From: Psychrobacter sp. bablab_jr014 | Lineage (GTDB): Bacteria; Pseudomonadota; Gammaproteobacteria; Pseudomonadales; Moraxellaceae | Direction of reading: 5' to 3' | Assembly: GCF_016464015.1 (NCBI RefSeq) | Contig: NZ_JACDXT010000030.1 | Coordinates: forward strand, 22,449-86,448 | DNA: 64,000 nt | Shown here: piece after piece, positions 25,733-34,751 of the stretch | How positions within the stretch are numbered: the stretch's first letter is position 1 | Layout of the letters: each line of letters begins with the position of its first letter | The notes under the pieces: model-generated | What the model was told of the DNA's origin: nothing | The model's database searches: none | What the model saw: the letters and a program-made list of their open reading frames with translations, nothing else | Position numbers and translations under genes: made by a program

Positions 25733-26812
25733 ATGAGAATCATCACATTATTATCTGATACTCCGCGCAGCGCTGTATTTATCGGCTTATGCTTTTTGCT
25801 ATTACTTATCGTACCGTGGCTGCATCTGCTGCCTATCACCTCTCCTTTTCACCTCTCCGCTTACTGGATTACCCTTATTGGTAAGATTATGGCGCTAGCA
25901 ATGGTGGCGCTGGCCCTAGATTTAGTCTGGGGGTACGCGGGTATTTTGAGCTTAGGGCATGGGCTGTACTTTGCGCTTGGCGGTTATGCCTTTGGTATGT
26001 ACCTCACGCGCGAGACCGCAGGCGACGGTATCCCTAATTTTATGCGCTTTTTGAGCTGGACTGAGCTGCCGTGGTATTGGGCAGGGACGCAGCACTTTTG
26101 GTGGGCGAGCGCTTTGGTGCTATTGGTGCCAGGTATCGTTGCCTTTATCTTTGGCTTCTTTGCTTTTCGCTCAAAAATAAAAGGCGTGTACTTCTCGATT
26201 ATTACCCAAGCTATGACGTACGCGGCGGCCTTACTGTTCTTTCGTAATGAGACAGGCTTTGGTGGCAACAATGGTTTTACCGGTTTTACCACTCTTTTGG
26301 GCTACGACATTACTGCCGCCTCCACGCGCGCTACCTTGTGCTTTGTGACCGCACTGGCACTACTGCTATCTTATGCTGGCCTGCGTTATTTGATGGGTCA
26401 GCCTTACGGGCGCGTGCTTGGCGCTATTCGCGATAGTGAAAACCGCTTGCAGTACTTAGGTTATCGCACGCTTTGGTACAAGCTATCGGCATGGGTGCTA
26501 TCAGCGGTTATCGCTGGTATCGCAGGGGCGCTGTACGTTCCGCAAGTGGGCATCATTAATCCTGGCGAGATGAACCCGATTAACTCCATTGAGATGGCCG
26601 TGTGGGTCGCTGCTGGTGGCCGCGGTAATCTTATCGGTGCCATCTTAGGCGCAGGCGTAGTCAACGCGCTCAAGACTTACTTTACCGTCGCCTATCCTGA
26701 GGTCTGGCTATTAATACTTGGCAGTCTGTTCGTCGTTGTCACCCTATTTTTACCAAACGGCATTATTGGTCTGCTTGGACGCTTTAAAAAGGAAAAATCT
26801 GATGCTCAATAA
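25733..26812 (+). CDS. urtC: UrtC, urea ABC transporter permease
   Basis: 359-residue LivM-type inner-membrane permease, partner of UrtB. It has ~9-10 hydrophobic helices with family motifs LVWGYAGILSLGHGLYFALGGY, GFGGNNGFTGF, RDSENRLQYLGY and GIAGALYVPQVGIINPGEM. ATG 25733 has AAGGAG six bases upstream. The last codons overlap the urtD start by 11 bases, so translation is coupled. Confidence 0.94.
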   Translation: MRIITLLSDTPRSAVFIGLCFLLLLIVPWLHLLPITSPFHLSAYWITLIGKIMALAMVALALDLVWGYAGILSLGHGLYFALGGYAFGMYLTRETAGDGIPNFMRFLSWTELPWYWAGTQHFWWASALVLLVPGIVAFIFGFFAFRSKIKGVYFSIITQAMTYAAALLFFRNETGFGGNNGFTGFTTLLGYDITAASTRATLCFVTALALLLSYAGLRYLMGQPYGRVLGAIRDSENRLQYLGYRTLWYKLSAWVLSAVIAGIAGALYVPQVGIINPGEMNPINSIEMAVWVAAGGRGNLIGAILGAGVVNALKTYFTVAYPEVWLLILGSLFVVVTLFLPNGIIGLLGRFKKEKSDAQ

Positions 26813-27713
26813 TCATTTATCAACATCGCTTGTCTCTAAGCTGTCTAGCAATTTACCTGATAAAGCGCCTCAGAGGTCGCTAGCTATGACAGCTAAGGCG
26901 CTTGATGAATACGACTACGATGACGACCATAGCGACGGTTTGAGTTACCCTAAGCCTCGCGGCGCAGACTTTAGCCACGGTATTGCGCTGTACCTTGAGG
27001 AAGTGAGCGTCTGGTTTGACTCATTTCGGGCGCTGAACAACTTGTCCTTGTACATCGAAGAAGGAGAGCTGCGCTGTATTATCGGTCCTAATGGCGCGGG
27101 CAAAACAACCTTGATGGATGTGATAACCGGTAAGACCCGTCCTACCGAAGGTAGCGTGTTCTTTGGGCAAACCTATAATCTGGCGACTATGTCAACAGAA
27201 CAAATCGCAGAATCAGGTATCGGGCGCAAGTTTCAAAAACCGACGGTGTTTGAGAACTTTAGCGTGCTCGATAATTTACTACTTGCCGCGCCCAAGGACA
27301 AACGCGTAATGGGCAGTTTGCGCAGTAGGCTTGATGCCGATACTCGAAACACACTTGAGGCGACCCTTGAGCAGATTCGCTTGACAGACAAAACCCGCCT
27401 GCCCGCAGGCCTCCTCTCGCATGGGCAAAAGCAGTGGTTGGAGATTGGTATGCTGCTGATGCAAAGTCCTAAGCTTATCTTGCTCGATGAGCCAGTCGCT
27501 GGTATGACGGACGCTGAAACCGAGCACACCGCTGAGCTATGTCTGCGCCTCAAACAAAATCATACCTTAATCGTCGTCGAGCACGATATGAGCTTTATTG
27601 ATGCCATTAGTGAAAAGGTCACGGTACTTGCCCAAGGGGCTATTTTAGCTGAAGGTACTTTAGCTGAGGTGCAAGAAAATGAGGCGGTCATTGAGTCCTA
27701 TCTTGGACGCTAA
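26802..27713 (+). CDS. urtD: UrtD, urea ABC transporter ATP-binding protein
   Basis: 303-residue ABC ATPase (LivG type). Walker A GPNGAGKTT, Q-loop/branched-chain-type GIGRKFQKPTVFENFSVLDNL, signature LLSHGQKQWLEIGMLL and Walker B LILLDEPVAGMT are all present. A ~60-residue N-terminal extension precedes the ABC domain and includes an acidic stretch (DEYDYDDDHSDG); most UrtD proteins lack so long a leader. ATG 26802 overlaps the end of urtC by 11 bases, with AGGA eight bases ahead. Confidence 0.93.
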   Translation: MLNNHLSTSLVSKLSSNLPDKAPQRSLAMTAKALDEYDYDDDHSDGLSYPKPRGADFSHGIALYLEEVSVWFDSFRALNNLSLYIEEGELRCIIGPNGAGKTTLMDVITGKTRPTEGSVFFGQTYNLATMSTEQIAESGIGRKFQKPTVFENFSVLDNLLLAAPKDKRVMGSLRSRLDADTRNTLEATLEQIRLTDKTRLPAGLLSHGQKQWLEIGMLLMQSPKLILLDEPVAGMTDAETEHTAELCLRLKQNHTLIVVEHDMSFIDAISEKVTVLAQGAILAEGTLAEVQENEAVIESYLGR

Positions 27714-27759
27714 CGGCTTGACTTTTACTGCTTAAAACCATTTAAACATAGGAGCCTCT

Positions 27760-28458
27760 ATGCTAGACGTTAAGGCAATCAATCAGTACTACGGCGGCAG
27801 TCATATTTTGCGTGACGTGTCATTTACTGCGCCGGTTGGCGAGTGCAGTGTAATACTCGGGCGTAACGGCGTTGGCAAAACCACTTTACTTAAATGTCTG
27901 ATGGGCATACTCCCAATCAAGTCAGGACAGGTTGTCCTCGATGGTACAGACATCAGTAAGCTCACTCCTGAGCAGCGCGTGCGCGCCGGACTCGCTTACG
28001 TGCCCCAAGGGCGCGATATATTCTCAACACTGACGGTAGAGGAAAATATTTTGATCGGTATGGCCAAGTTCTCCCACAGCAAAGCGGGGCGCGTTCCCAG
28101 ACACTTATACGACATCTTTCCGGTACTCGATGAGATGAAGCACCGGCGCGGCGGCGATCTGTCAGGGGGTCAGCAGCAGCAGTTGGCAATCGCACGCGCA
28201 CTGGCCTCAGAGCCGCGCGTGCTGATACTCGATGAACCTACCGAAGGTATCCAGCCCTCAATTATCAAGGATATCGGACGGGTCATTAAGGATTTAGGCT
28301 ATCAAGGGGATATGGCGATTGTACTGGTTGAGCAGTTCTATGAATTTGCAGAGGAGCTGGCGGATAACTACACCGTGCTCTCGCGCGGACAAGTGGTCGC
28401 TCAGGGCGCAGGAGAAGATATGGCAGACAACCACATTCAAGAATTGGTAGCCATCTAA
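27760..28458 (+). CDS. urtE: UrtE, urea ABC transporter ATP-binding protein
   Basis: 232-residue ABC ATPase (LivF type) pairing with UrtD. Walker A GRNGVGKTT, signature LSGGQQQQLAIARAL, Walker B VLILDEPTEGIQP, and switch His replaced by Gln in VLVEQ as usual for LivF proteins. AGGAG six bases upstream. It closes the transporter operon; two small hairpins (28457-28495) follow before ureD. Confidence 0.94.
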   Translation: MLDVKAINQYYGGSHILRDVSFTAPVGECSVILGRNGVGKTTLLKCLMGILPIKSGQVVLDGTDISKLTPEQRVRAGLAYVPQGRDIFSTLTVEENILIGMAKFSHSKAGRVPRHLYDIFPVLDEMKHRRGGDLSGGQQQQLAIARALASEPRVLILDEPTEGIQPSIIKDIGRVIKDLGYQGDMAIVLVEQFYEFAEELADNYTVLSRGQVVAQGAGEDMADNHIQELVAI

Positions 28459-28497
28459 AAGCATACGTTTCAAGAATGCTTTTAAAAGCGCTTTTTT
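28457..28497 (+). terminator. Weak terminator-like hairpins between urtE and ureD
   Basis: AAAAGCA (28457-28463) pairs with TGCTTTT (28477-28483), immediately followed by the palindrome AAAAGCGCTTTT and further T. A direct repeat AGCATACGTYTCAA occurs at 28460 and 28502. May attenuate read-through from urt into ure. Confidence 0.5.
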
Positions 28498-28529
28498 AAT
28501 AGCATACGTCTCAAAAGGAACATTTTATT

Positions 28530-29519
28530 TTGACTTGGCAATCTACGTTACATCTTTATTTTGACCATACAGCTGACGCGGCAAAAACTCGGCTGTATCA
28601 CCGTGCCCATACTGGGGCACTGGTGGTACAACGCGCACTGTATCCTGAGCCTGATTACCAAGCAGGGATTTGTCATATCTATGTGTTATATCCTCCCGCT
28701 GGTATCGCGGATGATGACCGCTTAACACTGGAGTACAAGCTAGAGGCAAATAGTCACGCGGTGATTACTACCCCAGGCGCGGGCAAATGGTACGGGCAAC
28801 GACAGGCGCAGCGCCAAGCGCATTATGGCGAAGCACAAAAATGTGGCAAACCAAGTCAGCCTATAGACAGCAGTAGCAGCACTTTGCTTGATAAGCGCTT
28901 ATTAAGCGCTACGGTTGAGGCCGTACAACATATCAGCGCCTACCTCGATGACCACGCTATCCTTGAGTGGCTGCCCCAAGAGAGCATTTATTACGATCAC
29001 TCTGTCTCTAACGCTACTAACCGCTTTTATTTAACCCAAACCGCCAGTTTGCTCACTTGGGATATCGCCGTGTTTGGTCGTCAAGCGTACCGAGAGACTT
29101 TTGCTCATGGTCACTATGCCAATCGTTTAGAGATATGGCGAGATAACGTGTTATTGGTCAAAGAGCATACCGCGCAGCAGGCCGATACCCGCTGGTTTAC
29201 CTCAGCACTCGGGCTAAATAATCAGCACGTGCATGGCTCGTTTTGGGCCATACCCAGCATTGATACCATTGAAGCAGAGCTACAAAAAAACCCATTAAAG
29301 CTGGGACAGTATTTAGATGAGACGATCAGCGAGATACGCAGTCTTATCGATAAACAGTCCCTACCCATTTATTGTACGCACAACTATCAAGGGATCAATT
29401 GTCGCTACCTAGGGTCTGATGTACGAGCTTGTTTTGAAGCCTTTTACCAAGCCCGCGAGCTTATCAGGCGCAAATGGTATGCGCTTGAGCCGCATCGACC
29501 AAGGATTTGGGACACTTAG
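28530..29519 (+). CDS. ureD: UreD, urease accessory protein
   Basis: 329-residue cytoplasmic chaperone that binds apo-urease and, with UreF and UreG, inserts nickel. Family motifs include YPPAGIADDDRL, NSHAVITTPGAGKWY, ILEWLPQESIYYDHS and an RETFAHGHYANRLEIWRD stretch. No ATG is available near the N-terminus; translation probably starts at TTG 28530, with AAAAGGA about ten bases upstream. First gene of the urease cluster, 71 bp after urtE. Confidence 0.92.
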   Translation: MTWQSTLHLYFDHTADAAKTRLYHRAHTGALVVQRALYPEPDYQAGICHIYVLYPPAGIADDDRLTLEYKLEANSHAVITTPGAGKWYGQRQAQRQAHYGEAQKCGKPSQPIDSSSSTLLDKRLLSATVEAVQHISAYLDDHAILEWLPQESIYYDHSVSNATNRFYLTQTASLLTWDIAVFGRQAYRETFAHGHYANRLEIWRDNVLLVKEHTAQQADTRWFTSALGLNNQHVHGSFWAIPSIDTIEAELQKNPLKLGQYLDETISEIRSLIDKQSLPIYCTHNYQGINCRYLGSDVRACFEAFYQARELIRRKWYALEPHRPRIWDT

Positions 29520-29826
29520 TTTTTAACTCTGACCTATTCTAAAGCGATAGCTTTTGACAATAGACTCTATTGATCAACAGCGATGTGACTAGGGCGTGTC
29601 CCTATTTTAAAAATGGTGATAAAAATGAGATAAATCGAAGGCAAACAAGGAAAATAGCGCAGGTAATATCAAGATATTGGCTAGCTATTTGACACCGTTT
29701 GCCAAAGATTTAGCCATTTTTAGCCCATTTAGTCATAAACGCTTGAATTAGGGACACGCCCTAATGTGATAAGTAAATAAACAAATAACATGACCACTCA
29801 TTATTAAGGCTATTAAGGATAATCCG
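29520..29826. other. ureD-ureA intergenic region
   Basis: 307 bp without a gene, most of it occupied by a 174-bp MITE-like element (29590-29763). The remainder after it leads to the ureA ribosome-binding site AAGGA. Confidence 0.7.
29590..29763. mobile_element. MITE-like element with 15-bp perfect terminal inverted repeats
   Basis: 174 bp bounded by TAGGGCGTGTCCCTA (29590-29604) and its exact reverse complement (29749-29763). Each end is itself palindromic (TAGGG-CGTGT-CCCTA). The interior has no coding capacity. The outermost TA could be a duplicated TA target, as for IS630/mariner-type elements. The left 36 bp recur at 61074-61109, confirming a dispersed repeat. It separates ureD from ureA. 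Confidence 0.75.
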
Positions 29827-30129
29827 ATGCAACTAACCCCTACCGAAAAAGACAAACTCATGCTATTTACCGCCGGTATGGTCGCTGAACGTCGTAAAGA
29901 GCGCGGCGTCAAGCTCAACTATCCAGAAGCCATCGCTTATATCAGTATGCTGCTTATGGAAGGCGCCCGTGATGGCAAAACCGTAGCACAGCTGATGAGT
30001 GAAGGCGCGACTTATCTCTCAACTGATGATGTCATGGACGGTATTGCTGAGATGATTCACGATGTACAAGTCGAAGCCACCTTCCCTGACGGCACCAAAC
30101 TTGTGACCGTACACAACCCTATTGTCTAG
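29827..30129 (+). CDS. ureA: Urease gamma subunit (UreA)
   Basis: 100-residue small structural subunit of urease, with the full family sequence: [51 protein letters not shown] and a C-terminal [25 protein letters not shown] eight bases upstream of ATG. It is separated from the fused UreBC gene by 32 bp and from ureD by a MITE-like insertion. Confidence 0.96.
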   Translation: MQLTPTEKDKLMLFTAGMVAERRKERGVKLNYPEAIAYISMLLMEGARDGKTVAQLMSEGATYLSTDDVMDGIAEMIHDVQVEATFPDGTKLVTVHNPIV

Positions 30130-30161
30130 TAAGACCTATAGAACAATGAAGGATGACAAAA

Positions 30162-32306
30162 ATGAGCAAAAATAAAAAGATAAAAGCAGGCGAATATAGA
30201 ATCAAAGCAGGAGATATGGCCCTAAATTCGGGGCGCTGCGTGCAAAGCGTAGAGGTCGTCAATACAGGTGACCGTCCCATTCAGATCGGCTCGCATTATC
30301 ACTTCTTTGAGGTCAACGAGGCATTAAGCTTTGATCGAGAACCCACGCTTGGCTACCGTCTCAACATCGTACCCGGAACTGCGGTACGCTTTGAGCCGGG
30401 GCAAGCGCGTGAAGTAGAGCTGGTTGCCATCGCAGGTCGTCAGCATATATATGGTTTTGCAGGTAAAGTGATGGGAGCGGCCGATATCAAGCGCACGCCA
30501 CACACCTCGCAAAAACGCGTGGATAGACGCATCCATGCTGAGCACTTTGGCCCGACCACAGGCGACAAAGTGCGCTTGGCCGATACCGACTTATGGCTTG
30601 AAGTAGAGTATGATTTGACCAGCCACATCGACCAGCGTCCTAATACGTGTAGCGTCAGTATCGGTGAGGAGGTGAAGTTTGGCGGCGGCAAGGTTATCCG
30701 TGATGGCATGGGCCAATCACAGCTGCTTGGTAGTCAAGTAGCCGACACCATTATCACCAATGCTTTGATTGTTGACTATACCGGTATTTATAAGGCCGAC
30801 GTGGCTATCAAAGAGGGTCGCATTAGCGGTATTGGCAAAGCCGGCAACCCTGATATTCAGCCCAATGTAACTCTGCCGATTGGCGCAGCGACTGAGATTA
30901 TCGCTGGAGAAGGCAAAATCCTAACTGCTGGTGGTGTTGACAGTCACATTCACTTTATTGCTCCCCAGCAATGTGAAACGGCCTTGATGTCTGGAGTCAC
31001 CACCATGCTTGGCGGCGGTACTGGGCCTGCCGAGGGCACTCTAGCCACCACTTGTACGCCAGGCGCTTATCATATTCAAAGTATGCTAAAAGCCAGCGAT
31101 GCCATTCCTATGAATATCGGGCTGCTCGGTAAAGGTAACGTTAGCTTACCTGAGCCTATTATCGAGCAAGTTGCAGCGGGGGCTATCGGTCTAAAACTGC
31201 ATGAAGACTGGGGCTCAACACCGCAGGCTATTGATAACTGCTTGAGTGTGGCTGAAGAGTACGATGTGCAGGTCGCCATCCATACCGATACATTAAATGA
31301 AAGTGGCTATTTGCATAGCACGTTAGCTGCCTTTAAAGAGCGCTGCATCCATACCTTTCACACCGAAGGCGCAGGCGGTGGTCATGCGCCAGATATCCTA
31401 AAGGCCATTGGTGAGCCTAATGTCCTGCCGTCGTCAACCAATCCGACGCGTCCCTTTACGGTCAATACCATCGATGAACACCTCGACATGCTCATGGTCT
31501 GTCACCACTTAAGCCCAGCCATCGCCGAGGACGTGGCTTTTGCTGAGAGTCGTATCCGCCGCGAGACTATTGCTGCTGAGGACATTTTACAAGATATGGG
31601 CGCCATCTCCATGATGAGCAGCGACTCGCAAGCGATGGGGCGCGTAGGAGAGGTCATTGTTCGCACGTGGCAGACCGCTGATAAAATGAAAGCGCAGCGT
31701 GGTCACTTAGCACCTGACCAAACGGCCAAAACGGAGCAGTCCTCAGAACATATCACCTTAAGTCATGCCGACTTTGATAGCGGTAATGATAACTTTCGTA
31801 TCAAACGATATATCTCTAAATACACCATCAATCCCGCTATTACCCACGGTATCAGCGATGAGGTCGGCTCTATTGAAGTTGGCAAATGGGCGGATCTGAT
31901 TTTATGGTCACCCGCGTTTTTTGGGGTAAAACCGGACAGCATTATCAAAGGCGGGTTGATAGCTGCCGCGCCTATGGGCGACCCTAACGCCTCCATTGCT
32001 ACCCCGCAGCCTGTCCACTATCGCCCTATGTTTGGCAGCTTCCCTAAAACGGTAGCGCAAACTTGTATCACCTTTATGTCGCGTACTGCCTTAGAGAAAG
32101 GTGTTGATAAGCAGTTGGGACTAAATAAAGTCATCAAAGCAGTACACAACATTCGTCAAATGCGAAAACAAGATATGAAATTTAACAGCTACTGCCCGAT
32201 TATGGAAGTCAATCCAGAGACTTATGAAGTGCATGCTGATGGGGAGCTGTTGACCTGTGAGCCTGCTGACTATTTACCAATGGCTCAGCGTTACTTTTTA
32301 TTCTAA
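30162..32306 (+). CDS. ureBC: Fused urease beta-alpha subunit (UreB-UreC)
   Basis: One 714-residue frame joins UreB (about residues 1-107; [46 protein letters not shown]) to a complete UreC (from [20 protein letters not shown]). A ~15-residue basic linker ([15 protein letters not shown]) bridges them, with no stop codon or ATG for a separate alpha subunit. All catalytic residues are visible: nickel ligands His262 and His264 (DSHIHF), carbamylated Lys345 and His347 (GLKLHED), His374, His400, Asp488 (SSDSQAMGR) and flap Cys447-His448. UreC carries ~19 extra residues before [10 protein letters not shown] (near 515-545). Hydrolyses urea to ammonia and CO2. ATG 30162 (AAGG nine bases upstream) is preferred to 30153. 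Confidence 0.93.
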   Translation: MSKNKKIKAGEYRIKAGDMALNSGRCVQSVEVVNTGDRPIQIGSHYHFFEVNEALSFDREPTLGYRLNIVPGTAVRFEPGQAREVELVAIAGRQHIYGFAGKVMGAADIKRTPHTSQKRVDRRIHAEHFGPTTGDKVRLADTDLWLEVEYDLTSHIDQRPNTCSVSIGEEVKFGGGKVIRDGMGQSQLLGSQVADTIITNALIVDYTGIYKADVAIKEGRISGIGKAGNPDIQPNVTLPIGAATEIIAGEGKILTAGGVDSHIHFIAPQQCETALMSGVTTMLGGGTGPAEGTLATTCTPGAYHIQSMLKASDAIPMNIGLLGKGNVSLPEPIIEQVAAGAIGLKLHEDWGSTPQAIDNCLSVAEEYDVQVAIHTDTLNESGYLHSTLAAFKERCIHTFHTEGAGGGHAPDILKAIGEPNVLPSSTNPTRPFTVNTIDEHLDMLMVCHHLSPAIAEDVAFAESRIRRETIAAEDILQDMGAISMMSSDSQAMGRVGEVIVRTWQTADKMKAQRGHLAPDQTAKTEQSSEHITLSHADFDSGNDNFRIKRYISKYTINPAITHGISDEVGSIEVGKWADLILWSPAFFGVKPDSIIKGGLIAAAPMGDPNASIATPQPVHYRPMFGSFPKTVAQTCITFMSRTALEKGVDKQLGLNKVIKAVHNIRQMRKQDMKFNSYCPIMEVNPETYEVHADGELLTCEPADYLPMAQRYFLF

Positions 32307-32387
32307 AGGTCTTTTATAGTAGTGCTAATTCAGCTCACTAGACATCAACCCCCTATTCCCCTATTTGAACGGACGATAAAGCAACTT

Positions 32388-33002
32388 ATGAAAATATATA
32401 CACAGCGTCTCGACCCAGCAGCGCTTAGCGCCGAACAGCAAGCCGTTATTGATGATCAAAAACAGGCACAACACTTTTTATATCTGGATTTCGATACCCG
32501 TCAGCGTAGCCGCTTTAAAGCGCAAACGCAGCAGCAACAAGCCGTTGGTATTGACCTACCGCGCACAGAAACCATCAAAAATGGCAGTGTGTTGGCTAAT
32601 AATCAAGGCGAATTGATACAGGTGATGGCCGCTAAGCAAGGGTTAATCAAAGTCACCGCTGATAATAGCTTCGATCTTATGAGGGGCGCTTATCATCTAG
32701 GTAACCGTCACGTGCCTTTAATGATTACCCCTGACGCCCTGTACTTTGAGCCTGACCACGTGTTAGAGGCGATGCTGGGTCAGCTTGGCCTACATACTCA
32801 AGCGGTACAAGCAGCGTTTGAACCAGAAACGGGAGCCTATAAAGGTGAGCACGGGGGACACGCTCACGGTCATGCGCATAGCCATACTGATAGCCATGGA
32901 CACAGTCACGCTCATCACAGCCATGCTTATGCATATGCTCATACTCACAGCGCTCAAAGCGATAACGGACATTCGCATAGCGATGGCAACGCTTATGACT
33001 AA
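32388..33002 (+). CDS. ureE: UreE, urease nickel metallochaperone
   Basis: 204 residues from ATG 32388 (a longer frame begins at GTG 32322). The two-domain UreE body (FLYLDFDTRQRSRFKAQ..., GAYHLGNRHVPLMI, YFEPDHVLEAMLGQLG) carries the conserved GNRHxP motif that binds nickel at the dimer interface. The C-terminal ~45 residues are a long His-rich tail (alternating HAHGHAHSH-type sequence with ~16 His), a nickel store. The stop overlaps the ureF start by 8 bases. The start is weakly supported since no clear ribosome-binding site precedes it. Confidence 0.92.
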   Translation: MKIYTQRLDPAALSAEQQAVIDDQKQAQHFLYLDFDTRQRSRFKAQTQQQQAVGIDLPRTETIKNGSVLANNQGELIQVMAAKQGLIKVTADNSFDLMRGAYHLGNRHVPLMITPDALYFEPDHVLEAMLGQLGLHTQAVQAAFEPETGAYKGEHGGHAHGHAHSHTDSHGHSHAHHSHAYAYAHTHSAQSDNGHSHSDGNAYD

Positions 33003-33831
33003 TCATGATACGTCCTTAGCGCAATCGAGCGCAAACACGGTAGACGCAATAGACGCGATAACTGCGCTACACTCTATAGATATAGACGTCACCGGACGTT
33101 TGCTTATGCTGGCGTCAAGTAACTTGCCGATCGGTAGTTACACCTATTCACAAGGTATAGAACCGGCTATTGAGTCTGGGCTTATTTGTGACGAGGCCAG
33201 TAGCTTGGAGTTTATGAGCGACTATCTAGCACTGGCATTATGTCGTTACGAGCTACCGCTATTGGCGCTTATGATGGCAGCGCTTATGAGTGATGATAGC
33301 GCCCTGGCTGATGCTTTAGGTGCCGATTACCACGCCAGCCGCGAAAGCAAAGAGTTTGTCTATGAGTCGAGCCAACTGGCGCTGTCTTTATCAGCTTGGC
33401 TTGGTGATGTGCTTGAGCTTGACGTGCCTAATCGTCTGCTTGCTCATGGGTTTTTACCCTTATTTGCGCATATCAGCTCGTATTGGCAACTTGAGCCTGC
33501 GCAAGCTATGACTACCTATGCTTTTGGGCAAATTGAGAACATGGTGCTGGCGGCGGTCAAGACTGTACCACTTGGACAAATGGCAGGCCAGCGTATCATC
33601 TGGCAGTTGCAGCAGTTATTAAGTGAGCGCATACCGCCCTTAGCGGCTAGCGTTCAGCAAAGCTTTTTGCAGGTGCAAAAACTATCGTTAGCGGCTAACA
33701 GCCTAGAGGAGACTAGCATCTTAAAGCTAAACCTGCTTTATAAAGAGCTGCATATGTCAGCTAACTTGCCGAATTTAGCGATACTATCGTGTCAGCATGA
33801 AAGACAATATAGCCGCTTGTTTCGCTCTTGA
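32995..33831 (+). CDS. ureF: UreF, urease accessory protein
   Basis: 278-residue all-helical accessory protein that joins UreD and UreG in the urease activation complex. Motifs: LMLASSNLPIGSYTYSQGIE, ALCRYELPLLALMM, ESRESKEFVYESSQLA-like region and GQMAGQRIIWQL. ATG 32995 overlaps the end of ureE by 8 bases. The much longer frame upstream runs through ureE in another register and is not used. The N-terminal ~35 residues before VTGRLLML are longer and more polar than in many UreF proteins. Confidence 0.92.
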   Translation: MTNHDTSLAQSSANTVDAIDAITALHSIDIDVTGRLLMLASSNLPIGSYTYSQGIEPAIESGLICDEASSLEFMSDYLALALCRYELPLLALMMAALMSDDSALADALGADYHASRESKEFVYESSQLALSLSAWLGDVLELDVPNRLLAHGFLPLFAHISSYWQLEPAQAMTTYAFGQIENMVLAAVKTVPLGQMAGQRIIWQLQQLLSERIPPLAASVQQSFLQVQKLSLAANSLEETSILKLNLLYKELHMSANLPNLAILSCQHERQYSRLFRS

Positions 33832-33916
33832 GTGCTAACTCACACTATTTCACTTAAACACTATTTATTTGTACCAAACTTTTAATTACTCACGACTTTA
33901 TTGAGGATATTTATTT

Positions 33917-34570
33917 ATGGCACTTACACCCAAAGCCGACCATACCCATTCAGAGACTGGCCTATCTCCTCTACGCTTAGGTATTGGCGGTCCCGTTGGT
34001 TCAGGAAAAACCGCACTCACGCTAAGATTGTGTCAACGCTTGCGTGATGACGTCAATATGGCAGTGGTGACCAACGACATTTATACCAAAGAAGACTCTG
34101 AATTCTTAACGCGTCACGAGGCCATGCCAGCCGAGCGTATTCGCGGTGTCGAAACGGGCGGCTGTCCGCATACTGCTATCCGTGAGGATGCCTCCATCAA
34201 TTTATCTGCCATCGCCGAACTACAACACCAATTTGCAGGGCTTGAGCTTATTATTATCGAATCTGGCGGCGATAATTTGGCGGCGACCTTTAGCCCTGAA
34301 TTATCTGATTTAACCCTATATGTCATCGACGTCTCAGCAGGCGATAAAATCCCTCGTAAAGGCGGACCTGGCATTATGAAATCTGACTTACTTATTATCA
34401 ATAAAACCGACCTTGCCCCCTTAGTAGGCGCCTCACTTGAGGTGATGGCGCGCGATGCCAAAAAGATGCGCGGCGATAAGCCCGTGGTCTTTAGTAACAT
34501 GAAAACCGGCGAAGGTCTCGATGATATCGTTACCTTTATCCTAGATAAAGGCATGATTAGCGCGGCATAA
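33917..34570 (+). CDS. ureG: UreG, urease accessory GTPase
   Basis: 217-residue SIMIBI-class GTPase delivering nickel to urease. P-loop [12 protein letters not shown] nickel motif in [32 protein letters not shown] and the guanine-specificity motif NKTDLAP are all present. The N-terminus has two His (DHTHSE) which may help metal binding. GAGGA lies eight bases upstream of ATG. Confidence 0.96.
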   Translation: MALTPKADHTHSETGLSPLRLGIGGPVGSGKTALTLRLCQRLRDDVNMAVVTNDIYTKEDSEFLTRHEAMPAERIRGVETGGCPHTAIREDASINLSAIAELQHQFAGLELIIIESGGDNLAATFSPELSDLTLYVIDVSAGDKIPRKGGPGIMKSDLLIINKTDLAPLVGASLEVMARDAKKMRGDKPVVFSNMKTGEGLDDIVTFILDKGMISAA

Positions 34571-34751
34571 GGTGCTGCGTATAAATAGATATTCTACAAA
34601 CCCCACCCCTGACTTTAGTCAATCAATATTAAAAGTGGTACAAGACAGACGAGTGCAAGTACTACAGTAGTAGGCTAAACGAGTCTAACGCTGTAACACT
34701 TTAATAGTGGTTCGACTCTATATCGACTTATTAAATCATTAAGGACACATC

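Noticed and set aside
32839..32985. CAT/CAC-rich DNA tract as a tandem repeat of its own
   Set aside because: It is simply the codon pattern of the UreE His-rich tail.
32785..32994. N-terminal extension of UreF by 70 residues
   Set aside because: It runs through the His-rich tail of UreE in another frame and has no ribosome-binding site; the ATG at 32995 overlaps the ureE stop in the normal coupled way.
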